Shown one piece after another: positions 25,984 to 33,139 of a stretch of 64,000 nt of DNA. The stretch comes from Capillimicrobium parvum (GTDB lineage Bacteria > Actinomycetota > Thermoleophilia > Solirubrobacterales > Solirubrobacteraceae). The notes under the pieces are model-generated. The model saw only the letters and a program-made list of their open reading frames with translations. It had not been told where the DNA came from and did no database searches. The stretch is from contig NZ_CP087164.1 in NCBI RefSeq assembly GCF_021172045.1, forward strand, positions 2,480,001-2,544,000, given 5' to 3'. Every line of letters starts with the position of its first letter. The stretch's first letter is position 1. The translations under genes and the position numbers were made by a program.

Positions 25984-26652
25984 ATGATCGACGCGGTCGT
26001 CTTCGATCTCGACGGGGTGCTCATCGAGTCCGAGCAGCGGTGGGACGCCGCCCGGCGTGCCGTGGTCGCCGAGGCCGGGCGCCCGTTCCCGGACGGGGCG
26101 ACCCGCGCGATGCAGGGCATGAGCGCGCCCGAGTGGCAGGCGTACCTGCACGACGAACTCGGGGTGCCGGAGGCGCCGGAGCAGATCGGTCGGGCGGTCG
26201 TCGACGAGATCGTGCGCGGCTACCGCGACGACCTGCCGCTGCTTCCCGGGGCGACCGATGCGGTCCGCGCCCTCGCGGGGCGCTGGACGCTCGCCGTCGC
26301 GTCATCGGCCAACGCGGAGCTCATCGACCTCGTGCTCGAGCTCGCGGGCCTGGGCGGCGACTTCGCCGCCACCGTCTCCAGCGAGGAGGTCGCGCGCGGC
26401 AAGCCGGCGCCGGACGTCTACCTCGAGGCGGCGCGCCGGGTCGGCGCCCGGCCCGGCCGGTGCATCGCGATCGAGGACTCGTCGAACGGCCTGCGCTCCG
26501 CCGCGGCGGCCGGCATGGTCGTCGTCGCGGTGCCCAACCGCGACTACCCGCCGGATCCGGACGCGCTCGCGCTCGCCGCGGCGTCCGTCGGCGGGGTGGC
26601 CGAGGTGACGCCGCGGCTCATCGCCGGGCTCGACCCGGAGGCCCGCGGTTAG
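25984..26652 (+). CDS. HAD-superfamily phosphatase, beta-phosphoglucomutase-like
   Basis: 222 residues. Motif I is VVFDLDGVLIESE (nucleophile D8 and acid D10), the cap domain follows, motif II is LAVASSANAELID, motif III lysine lies in RGKPAPDVYLEAA and motif IV is IAIEDSSNGLRSAAAAGM. This is the classic subclass I HAD sugar-phosphatase or phosphomutase. The substrate is not predictable; no sugar genes are adjacent. Its stop codon overlaps that of the convergent dioxygenase gene. Confidence 0.9.
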   Translation: MIDAVVFDLDGVLIESEQRWDAARRAVVAEAGRPFPDGATRAMQGMSAPEWQAYLHDELGVPEAPEQIGRAVVDEIVRGYRDDLPLLPGATDAVRALAGRWTLAVASSANAELIDLVLELAGLGGDFAATVSSEEVARGKPAPDVYLEAARRVGARPGRCIAIEDSSNGLRSAAAAGMVVVAVPNRDYPPDPDALALAAASVGGVAEVTPRLIAGLDPEARG

Positions 26653-27581
26653 GACGTCTCCGCCGGGCGCGGGTTGGGCAGCGGCGTCAGCGTGCGCTCG
26701 ATCTGCTCGCGACGGCTCTCGAGGAACGGCGGCAGCGCGACGCTCTCGCCCAGGCGCGCCGCGTCCTCGTCGACGTCGAAGCCGGGGCCGCGGGTGGCGA
26801 TCTCGAACAGGACGCCGGACGGCTCGCGGAAGTAGACGGAGCGGAAGTAGAAGCGGTCGATGACCGGGGTGGGGCGGACCGCGGGCGTGCGCTGCAGCAG
26901 CTGCTGCCACGGCTCGATCTCGTCGAGCGCCGCCGACCACGCGACGTGGTGGACCGTGCCCGCGCCCTGCAGCCCGTGCTGCTCGGGCGCTGGGTCGTAG
27001 GTGTACGTGCCGCCGCGCTGTTCGCCGCGGGCCTCGAACCGGCGGCCGCCGTCGTCGGTCGCGCGGAAGTTCAGGACCTCGGTCAGCAGCTGCGCGCTGC
27101 GCTCGGGGCGGTCGTTGTAGGCGCGGACGCCGTCGAAGCCCCGCAGCGCGACCTCCGGTGCGACCTCGGGATGCTCGGCGATGAGCGCCGCATCCGCGAC
27201 GTCGGCGACGACGAGCTCGTGGGCGAGGCCCTCCCGGTCGGCGAAGCGCAGGCGGTCGCCGTCGCGCTCGGTGACGATGCCCTCGTCGCCGAGGCGGGCG
27301 GCCCAGAAGTCGAGCGCGGCGGCGTCGGCGACGCGCCAGCCGATCTGGTGGACCATGCCGGCGCCGGCCCGGCCGCGGGGGCTGCCCGGGTACTCGAAGA
27401 ACGTCATGTCGGCGCCGGGCGAGCCCTGCTCGTCGGCGTAGAAGAGGTGGTAGACGCTCGGGTCGTCCTGGTTGACGGTCTTCTTGACGAGCCGCAGCCC
27501 GAGCACGCGCGCGTAGAAGTCGACGTTGCGCGGCGCGTCGCCCGTGATGGCGGTGATGTGGTGGATGCCCTCGAACTGCAC
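26649..27581 (-). CDS. Ring-cleaving dioxygenase of the VOC/glyoxalase superfamily (MhqO/PcpA-like)
   Basis: 310 residues from GTG 27581, preceded by GGGAGG at a good distance. Two tandem glyoxalase/vicinal-oxygen-chelate modules: the first starts FEGIHHITAITGDAPRNVDF and includes ADMTFFEYP; the second contains AGTVHHVAWSAALDE and FYFRSVYFREPSGVLFEIAT. Members of this group (MhqO, MhqE, PcpA) cleave hydroquinones and related rings with Fe(II). The upstream palindrome TAGTTGC-N4-GCAACTA is a typical MarR operator, in line with quinone-responsive control in related bacteria. The neighbouring EthD gene on the other strand supports a role in aromatic breakdown or quinone detoxification. Confidence 0.87.
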   Translation of the reverse strand: MQFEGIHHITAITGDAPRNVDFYARVLGLRLVKKTVNQDDPSVYHLFYADEQGSPGADMTFFEYPGSPRGRAGAGMVHQIGWRVADAAALDFWAARLGDEGIVTERDGDRLRFADREGLAHELVVADVADAALIAEHPEVAPEVALRGFDGVRAYNDRPERSAQLLTEVLNFRATDDGGRRFEARGEQRGGTYTYDPAPEQHGLQGAGTVHHVAWSAALDEIEPWQQLLQRTPAVRPTPVIDRFYFRSVYFREPSGVLFEIATRGPGFDVDEDAARLGESVALPPFLESRREQIERTLTPLPNPRPAETS

Positions 27582-27614
27582 GGTCGCCTCCCGGGATGCG
27601 CTGGTGAGCCAAAG

Positions 27615-27632
27615 TAGTTGCACAAGCAACTA
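27615..27632. promoter_or_regulatory. Inverted repeat TAGTTGC-ACAA-GCAACTA, probable MarR-type operator
   Basis: Perfect 7-base arms around a 4-base spacer, 34 bases upstream of the ring-cleaving dioxygenase start and 114 bases upstream of the EthD gene. MarR-family repressors bind repeats of this length and sequence style. The repressor gene itself is not in the window. Confidence 0.7.
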
Positions 27633-27745
27633 TAGCGTGGGAACTGTCGAATTTCCAGTCGCTCCCGGGCCGGCCGGTCCGGGAGCCGGCGGCCCGGGGA
27701 TAGCGTCGCGGAAGCCGCAGCGCAACCGACCGAGAGGAGCGAGCG

Positions 27746-28078
27746 GTGTACAAGATCTTCGCCTACTGGGGCGCACCCAAGCCCGAGGACGTCGACGCGT
27801 TCGAGGAGCACTACCTCAACGTGCACTGCCCGATCGCGGCGTCCGTGCCCGGGATCCGGCGGCTCATCCTCACGCGCGCCGAGGGCTTCGAGGGCGCCGA
27901 CGGACTGCACTATCGCGTCGCCGAGCTGGGCTGGGACAGCAAGGAGGCGCTCGACGAGTGCGAGCAGTCCGAGGAGTGGGCCGCGCTGCGCGCCGACGCC
28001 GGGCAGATGGTCGAGCGCTTCGGCGTCACGCTCGAGAACGAGATGGGCGAGGAGGTCAACGCGCTCGTCGCCCGGTAG
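27746..28078 (+). CDS. EthD-domain protein
   Basis: 110 residues from GTG 27746 behind GAGAGGA. It is a single dimeric alpha/beta barrel of the EthD family: MYKIFAYWGAPKPEDVDAFE, HYLNVHCPIAASVPGIRRL, then GWDSKEALDECEQSEEWAAL. EthD-like proteins accompany oxidative degradation genes, first seen in ethyl tert-butyl ether breakdown; several are hydroxylase accessory proteins or small decarboxylases. It is divergent from the ring-cleaving dioxygenase and probably shares its operator. Confidence 0.85.
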   Translation: MYKIFAYWGAPKPEDVDAFEEHYLNVHCPIAASVPGIRRLILTRAEGFEGADGLHYRVAELGWDSKEALDECEQSEEWAALRADAGQMVERFGVTLENEMGEEVNALVAR

Positions 28079-28090
28079 GGGGCGCCCGCC

Positions 28091-29773
28091 TCAGTGGCAG
28101 GTCCCGCTGCCGCTGTCGGTGAACGTCGTGCCGGTGGCGTTCGGCACGGGCAGGAACGACCAGTCGTATCCCGCGGGGTGCAGCGTGAGCGCGAGGACGC
28201 CGAACGTCCCCGCGCCCCGCGCCTCGCTGTTGGGCCTGGGCGTGCCGAACGCGTAGAAGCCGACGCCGCCGGTGCCGACGACGAACTCGCGGATGCCGGC
28301 GGCGGGATCGGCGGCGCCCGACGGATCCTGCGGCGCGAAGCGCTCGTACAGGTGGTCGTGGCCGGCGAGCAGCAGGTCGGCGCCGCCGTCGTACAGCGCC
28401 TGGAAGAGCGGCGCGACGGCGTTGCTGTTGCCGTGCGGGCCGGAGCCGAAGCGCGGCGTGTGGAACATGGCGAGCGTGCACGCGGCGGGGTTCGCGGCGA
28501 GATCCGCGCGCAGCCACCGCTCCTGGGCCGAGCCGGCCGTGCAGGCGATGTCGCTGCAGTTGGAGTTCAGTGAGATGACGTGCCACGGGCCGGCGTCGAA
28601 GCTGTAGTAGCCGTCGGCGCGGTTGCCGGCGGGGCCCTCCACGCGGCCGGCGCCGTTGAAGTAGTCGAAGTACCCGGCGGCGCCCGGGGTGTTGTACTCG
28701 TGGTTGCCGATCGCAGGGTGGGTGATCGCGCGGAAGCGCCCCCAGCTCAGGTCGTAGGAGCCGGCGTACTGCTCGGCGCTGCCGTCGGGGTACTGCAGGT
28801 CGCCGACCGTGAGGACCGCGAGCGGGTGCGCCGCCTCCACGAGCGCGGCGGTCGCCTTCTGACGGCAGTGGTCGGGCGTGCCCTCGCCGCCGTTGAAGTT
28901 GCGGTTGAGCGGGTCGCACGCGATGTCGCCGGCGGCGACGATCACCGGCGGCGAGCGGTCGGCGCGCTCGCAGTCGCCGGCCAGCTTGTCGCCCGGGTCC
29001 GCCTTCGTGGCCGACTCGACCCCGGCGCCGCACTTGATCGTGTCGGTCGCCGTGCCGTCGCGCGAGTCGAGGTCGTCGCTGCCCGGTCCGCCGCTGAGGC
29101 GGTCGGTGCCCAGGCCGCCGACCAGGGCGTCGTCGCCGTAGCCGCCGCTGAGCACGTTGTCCGCCCGGTTGCCGGTGAGCCGGTCGTCGCCCGTGCCGCC
29201 GACGACGTCCTCGACGTCGGCACCGACGTCGTCGCCCTCGCCGGCCTCGCCGTCGTCGGCCATGGTGCCGATCGTGACCGTGAGCGGCGCGGTCCGATCG
29301 GCGTAGTCGGCCTCGTCGATCCCGGCGCCGCCGGTCATCGTGTCCGCGCCGCCGCCGCCGGTGAGCTCGTCGTCCTTCGGGCCGCCCGTGAGGGTGTCGT
29401 CGCCGGCGCCCCCGCGCAAGCGTGCGGGGAGGTTCGCCGTGACCGTCGCGCGGTCGTCGAGGTCGGCCGCGTCGATCGTCACGCTGACGATGCCGGCGGC
29501 CGGGCAGCGGACCTCGTGCGTGTCCCCGGCGACGGCGGTGCAGCCGGCCCGGGCCCGGACCGTCGAGCCCTCGTCGCGGACGACGAGCGCACCGCGGGCG
29601 GGGCCGGCGACCGTGATGGCGTTCGCGTTGCCCGCCCCCGCGATCACCGCGAGCTTGCCGGAGTCCACGCGCACGACTGTCGCCCCCGCGGCGCAGGCCT
29701 GATCGGCGCCGATGAGCGCGGCGGCGGCCACGGCCGTCCCGATGACCCCGCCCAGGCGCCGCCGTGCGCGCAT
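28091..29773 (-). CDS. Secreted metallophosphoesterase with RTX-like calcium-binding repeats
   Basis: 560 residues from ATG 29773. A signal peptide (VIGTAVAAAALIGADQACA) is followed, about residues 120-250, by glycine/aspartate-rich repeats of the hemolysin calcium-binding type (GGAGDDTLTGGP, GGYGDDALVGGLG, GGPGSDDLDSRD). The C-terminal half is a calcineurin-like phosphoesterase: VAAGDIACD, LTVGDLQYPDG, AIGNHEY, FHTPRFG and LLAGHDHLYERF provide the metal ligands. An exported phosphatase stabilised by calcium is likely. Its start lies 59 bases before the left tRNA-Cys-derived repeat, so it is outside the proposed element. Confidence 0.9.
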   Translation of the reverse strand: MRARRRLGGVIGTAVAAAALIGADQACAAGATVVRVDSGKLAVIAGAGNANAITVAGPARGALVVRDEGSTVRARAGCTAVAGDTHEVRCPAAGIVSVTIDAADLDDRATVTANLPARLRGGAGDDTLTGGPKDDELTGGGGADTMTGGAGIDEADYADRTAPLTVTIGTMADDGEAGEGDDVGADVEDVVGGTGDDRLTGNRADNVLSGGYGDDALVGGLGTDRLSGGPGSDDLDSRDGTATDTIKCGAGVESATKADPGDKLAGDCERADRSPPVIVAAGDIACDPLNRNFNGGEGTPDHCRQKATAALVEAAHPLAVLTVGDLQYPDGSAEQYAGSYDLSWGRFRAITHPAIGNHEYNTPGAAGYFDYFNGAGRVEGPAGNRADGYYSFDAGPWHVISLNSNCSDIACTAGSAQERWLRADLAANPAACTLAMFHTPRFGSGPHGNSNAVAPLFQALYDGGADLLLAGHDHLYERFAPQDPSGAADPAAGIREFVVGTGGVGFYAFGTPRPNSEARGAGTFGVLALTLHPAGYDWSFLPVPNATGTTFTDSGSGTCH

Positions 29774-29801
29774 CGAGGGCAACCATAGAGCGCCCGGCGG
29801 C

Positions 29802-29826
29802 CGCCGCGGGAACGTCCACCGCGGCG
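29802..29826. other. Hairpin beside the left tRNA-Cys-like repeat
   Basis: An 8-bp perfect stem CGCCGCGG (29802-29809) and CCGCGGCG (29819-29826) with a 9-base loop. It sits five bases from the 3' end of the tRNA-Cys-like sequence, just as a tRNA terminator would. An equivalent hairpin with a different sequence lies next to the right repeat. Confidence 0.45.
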
Positions 29827-29831
29827 CGAGG

Positions 29832-29874
29832 AGAGGCGACGACGGGAATCGAACCGGTGTACACGGCTTTGCAG
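29832..29874 (-). repeat. Left copy of a 43-bp tRNA-Cys-derived direct repeat (putative att site)
   Basis: On the minus strand these 43 bases read from CTGCAAAGCCG (anticodon arm, GCA anticodon) through GGTTCGATTCC (T arm) to GTCGTCGCCT (acceptor end and discriminator), the 3' part of a tRNA-Cys. The 5' half of a tRNA is not present beyond 29874. The same 43 bases recur at 60137-60179 in the same orientation with one mismatch (29844 versus 60149). Such partial tRNA copies mark the far end of elements that integrate into a tRNA gene. The mismatch lies in the T stem, so this copy has lost a base pair. Confidence 0.78.
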
Positions 29875-29906
29875 TCGCAGCCGGCGAGTTGCTACCCATC
29901 CCGTAG

Positions 29907-30122
29907 GACCGGCCGGCGTTCGGCGTCCGGCGCGGGTGTGGAGACAAGGTCACCGAGCGGGAGGCGATCGCCGCGGCGCGGACCAAGGCGCAGGGTCCAC
30001 TGAACGAGGTGGACCTCGAGCACCGGCAGGGCCGGCTGGTCTGGAACGTCGACGTCGGCTCCAGCGACGTGAAGGTCGACGCCGCGACCGGGCGGGTGCT
30101 GGCGGTCGATCAGGACGACTGA
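29907..30122 (+). pseudogene. PepSY-domain protein, C-terminal fragment
   Basis: The frame after a stop at 29904 encodes TEREAIAAARTKAQGPLNEV, then HRQGRLVWNVDVGSSDVKVD and VDAATGRVLAVDQDD, ending in TGA at 30120. This is the end of a PepSY-type domain, usually found in exported proteins encoded next to two-component systems. There is no start codon, and the signal peptide and first half are missing. The break falls between the repeat at 29832-29874 and this gene, so integration or deletion at the att-like site probably cut it. Confidence 0.7.
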
Positions 30123-30188
30123 GGGCATCGGCCGGCCGCTGCGCCACGTGGAGGCCGGCCGCCCTCCGGTGCGTAGCCTGACGCTGTC

Positions 30189-30860
30189 ATGCGGCTCCTC
30201 GTCGCCGAGGACGATCCGAAGCTCGCCGCTGCCCTCGCACGCGGCCTGCGCGCCGACGGCTACGCGGTCGACGTGGCCGCGACCGGCGACGAGGCGCTCT
30301 TCGCGGCCAACGTCTACGACTACGACGCCGTGGTCCTCGACGTCATGCTCCCGGGACCCGACGGCGTCGAGGTCTGCCGCGCGCTGCGCGAGGGCGGCCG
30401 GTGGTCGCCGGTCCTCATGCTCACGGCGCGCGACGGCATCCGCGACCGCATTCGCGGGCTCGACGCCGGCGCCGACGACTACCTCGTCAAGCCCTTCGAC
30501 TTCGGTGAGCTCGTCGCACGGATCCGGGCGCTGCTGCGGCGCGGGGCGCCGGAGCGGCCGGCGGTCCTCGTCGAGGGGGACCTCGAGCTCGATCCGGCCG
30601 CGCGCTGGGTGACGATGCGCGGCCGGCCGGTCGAGCTCACGGCGCGCGAGTTCGCGCTCCTGGAGTACCTGATCCGCCATGCGGGCGACGTCGTCAGCCG
30701 GTCGGAGCTGCTCGAGCACGTCTGGGACCAGCACTACGAGGGGTCCACCAACGTCATCGACGTCTACGTCGGCTACCTGCGGCGCAAGCTCGGCGAGCCG
30801 CCGCAGCCGCGGCTGCTGCGCACGATCCGCGGCGCGGGATACGTGCTGCAGGCACCATGA
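30189..30860 (+). CDS. OmpR/PhoB-family response regulator
   Basis: 223 residues. The receiver domain has the acidic pair DD (residues 8-9), phosphoacceptor D51 in VVLDVMLPGPDG, and K101 in DDYLVKPFDFGEL. The C-terminal winged helix (about residues 128-220) includes VELTAREFALLEYLIRHAGD and VIDVYVGYLRRKLGE, then RTIRGAGYVL. Its stop overlaps the histidine kinase start (ATGA), so they form one operon. The PepSY fragment upstream was probably a third member. Targets are not known. Confidence 0.95.
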   Translation: MRLLVAEDDPKLAAALARGLRADGYAVDVAATGDEALFAANVYDYDAVVLDVMLPGPDGVEVCRALREGGRWSPVLMLTARDGIRDRIRGLDAGADDYLVKPFDFGELVARIRALLRRGAPERPAVLVEGDLELDPAARWVTMRGRPVELTAREFALLEYLIRHAGDVVSRSELLEHVWDQHYEGSTNVIDVYVGYLRRKLGEPPQPRLLRTIRGAGYVLQAP

Positions 30861-32353
30861 GCGTGCCGATCCGCGTCCGGCTGACCGCGTGGTATCTGCT
30901 CGTCCTCACGCTCGTGCTGGTCGCCCTCGGGACGTTCGTCGTCGTGCGGCTGCGCGAGAGCCTGACGGCCGAGCTCGATCGCTCGCTGAACCTGGCGGCG
31001 ACCCAGATCGCATCCGGGTACCGGTCCGAGGGCGCCAAGGACTTCCATGACGTGGCACGCACGGTGCTGCCGGCGCCCGGCACCCGCGGCTCGAGCACCC
31101 AGGTGCTGAGCCCGGGCGGCACCGTGCGGCTGTCAGACGGCGACCCGATGGCGCGGGTCGCCCTGGTCGACGCCGTCGCGGTCCGTGCGGCGCTGCGGGG
31201 CACGAGCGTGGCGCAGACGCGCGCGCACCCTGCGGCGGGGTCGCTGCGTCTGGTCGCCGTGCCGGTCACGCGCCGCGGGCGGCGAGGCGTCGTGGTGGTC
31301 TCCGCGTCGCTGCAGACCATCGACCAGTCGGTCCATCGCGTCCTGAAGCTGCTGGTGGTCGGCGGCGCCGGCGCCCTGGCGTTGGTCGCCGTCGGCGGGT
31401 GGTGGCTGGCGCGCAAGGCTCTGGCGCCGGTCGAGCGCATCACCACGCACGCCGAGCGCATCGACGCCGACGACCTCTCGGACCGCGTGACGGTCCCGCG
31501 CGCACGCGACGAGCTCGGCCACCTGGCGCGCACGCTCAACGCGATGCTCGACCGCGTGCAGGAAGGGGTGCTGGCCCGCGAGCGGCTCGTCGCCGACGCG
31601 TCGCACGAGTTGCGGGCGCCGCTGGCCGCGATGCGCGCCGAGCTGGACGTCAGCCTGCGCCACGACGAGCTCGACGACGCCGCGCGACGGGTCCTGGAGA
31701 GCACGCGCGACGAGGTGGTGCGCATGAGCCGGACGGTCGACGACCTTCTGTTGCTCGCGCGCGTGGACGCCGGGCGTCTCGAGGTGCTGCACGAGCCGGT
31801 CGATCTGCTGGCGATCGCGCACGCCGGCGCCCGCGATCACGCGGCGGCCGCGCGGGAAGCCGGCGTTGCCCTGGTGGTCACCGGCGATCGGGCCGGGGCG
31901 CTCGGCGACGCCGCCCGGCTGCGCCAGGTCGTCGGCAATCTCGTCGACAACGCCATCCGCTACTCGCCGCCGGGCAGCGCGGTGCGCGTCGAGGTGTGGG
32001 CGACGTCAGCGGAGGCGGGCGTGACCGTCGCGGACGAGGGGCCCGGGGTGCCCGAAGATCTGCGCGAGCGCGTGTTCGAGCGCTTCGCGCGCGCCGAGGC
32101 CGCACGGCCACGGCAGGCCGGCGCCGGCCTCGGCCTGGCGATCTGCCGCGAGATCGCCGTGGCCCACGCCGGGCGCATCTGGATCGAGGACCGCCGGCCG
32201 CACGGCAGCGCGCTCGTCGTCGCATTGCCCCGCGTCGCACCCCCGGACGAGTGGGCCGAGGAGCGTCACGGGCGTCGGACGTTGACGAGCTCGGCGCTCT
32301 CGCGCGGACCTCGGACCGAGCCCTCGAACACCTCGCCGATCCCGCGGACGTAG
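30857..32353 (+). CDS. Sensor histidine kinase (HisKA/HATPase, HAMP)
   Basis: 498 residues. A transmembrane helix at about 10-32 and another at about 165-185 flank an extracellular sensor of some 130 residues. HAMP follows (about 186-240), then the phosphoacceptor H250 in LVADASHELRAPLAAM, the N box LRQVVGNLVDNAIRYSPPG, G1 ADEGPGVPEDL, F box FERFAR and G2 GAGLGLAIC. The kinase core ends near VVALPRV; the last 30 or so residues come from a repeated sequence that reads through the 3' end of a convergent gene fragment, so the natural C-terminus may have been lost. It phosphorylates the regulator encoded upstream. Confidence 0.93.
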   Translation: MSVPIRVRLTAWYLLVLTLVLVALGTFVVVRLRESLTAELDRSLNLAATQIASGYRSEGAKDFHDVARTVLPAPGTRGSSTQVLSPGGTVRLSDGDPMARVALVDAVAVRAALRGTSVAQTRAHPAAGSLRLVAVPVTRRGRRGVVVVSASLQTIDQSVHRVLKLLVVGGAGALALVAVGGWWLARKALAPVERITTHAERIDADDLSDRVTVPRARDELGHLARTLNAMLDRVQEGVLARERLVADASHELRAPLAAMRAELDVSLRHDELDDAARRVLESTRDEVVRMSRTVDDLLLLARVDAGRLEVLHEPVDLLAIAHAGARDHAAAAREAGVALVVTGDRAGALGDAARLRQVVGNLVDNAIRYSPPGSAVRVEVWATSAEAGVTVADEGPGVPEDLRERVFERFARAEAARPRQAGAGLGLAICREIAVAHAGRIWIEDRRPHGSALVVALPRVAPPDEWAEERHGRRTLTSSALSRGPRTEPSNTSPIPRT

Positions 32354-32548
32354 ACCTTGGCGTCGCGGACCCGGGGCTCGAGTCGCGACCACTCGCGGCG
32401 TCCGTAACGCACCACGAAAGCGCCCATAGGGCACGGCGATGACGGCGTTCAGGCTCATGACACGGAACTGGTCCTCCGCGTGGCCCTTGAGGTACTCCTG
32501 GCGATGATGCTCGCCGACGCGCGGGCGCGCCGGCATGAAGAGCCCCGG
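32241..32548. repeat. Left copy of a ~308-bp repeat (matches 58928-59234)
   Basis: From about 32261 onward the sequence is nearly identical to the 3' end of the secreted-protein gene at 58953-59675 and its flank; I count only a few substitutions and one extra G. The first 20 bases match less well. Both copies have the same orientation and are about 26.7 kb apart, each a few kilobases inside one of the tRNA-Cys-like repeats. Confidence 0.85.
32266..32548 (-). pseudogene. 3' fragment of a secreted-protein gene (duplicate of 58953-59675)
   Basis: Read on the minus strand the fragment encodes PARPRVGEHHRQEYLKGHAE and VMSLNAVIAVPYGRFRGALR, identical to the intact protein, then goes out of frame after RGALRT because of one extra G. 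Only the last ~90 residues of the 240-residue protein are represented. It converges on the histidine kinase gene and overlaps its 3' end by about 90 bases. Confidence 0.8.
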
Positions 32549-32706
32549 GCGCCTCCCGACTCGGACCCATCACGGCCGGTCTTTTCGGTGGCGATCGGCG
32601 AGGGGAGCGCCGCCGGCCTGGCTCGGCCGGCGAGGGAAGGTCTCGGGAAGGCGCGGCACGGAGCATCGCAGCCAACCGAGCACACGCAACCCAGGAGCTC
32701 CACGCC

Positions 32707-32904
32707 ATGTATGCCCGCCGACCCACCAGCCATCAGCAGATGACCGCGCCGATCGCGTCGCCCAGCGGCGACGTCCTACGCGACGCGCAGGGCTACGAGT
32801 GGACCGCGGCGGACTTCGCCCTCGCGGCAGACCGGGCCGTCGCCCACCTGACGCGCCAGGTACTTCCGGCGTTCGATGCCTCGGACCCGCGCCGCGGCGT
32901 CTGA
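32707..32904 (+). CDS. Small hypothetical protein
   Basis: 65 residues from ATG 32707, behind CCAGGAGC at 32691-32698. The sequence PIASPSGDVLRDAQGYEWTA then DFALAADRAVAHLTRQVLPA looks protein-like (mixed hydrophobic and acidic), but I do not recognise a family. It stands alone between the histidine kinase region and the molybdoenzyme. A following stretch (32951-33050) starts MLPANQYVIRF and then, after a one-base shift, FEDEQPGGVIRANHEIAAG, which may be a second small broken gene. Confidence 0.4.
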   Translation: MYARRPTSHQQMTAPIASPSGDVLRDAQGYEWTAADFALAADRAVAHLTRQVLPAFDASDPRRGV

Positions 32905-33139
32905 CCCCGCAGACGCCAGCACCGCCGCCCGCACCATCGAGAGATCGCCATGCTTCCCGCCAACCAGTACGTCATCCGCTTCGCCGCCGTTCGAGGACGA
33001 ACAACCGGGCGGCGTGATCCGCGCCAACCACGAGATCGCCGCGGGCTGACCGGCGTCACTTCCTCGCGCGACAGGCGGTGACCACGAGGCCTGGAGCCGA
33101 ACGCCGACCCCCGCGGCTCGAAGGCGTACGATCGCCATC

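Noticed and set aside
28580-29788. 402-codon plus-strand open frame over the metallophosphoesterase
   Set aside because: Alanine/valine/arginine-rich shadow; the phosphatase metal motifs are on the minus strand.
29832-29910. Complete tRNA-Cys gene at the left repeat
   Set aside because: The acceptor 5' strand (GGCGACG-like) and D arm are missing beyond the anticodon arm; only the 3' part is present. The right repeat is the same.
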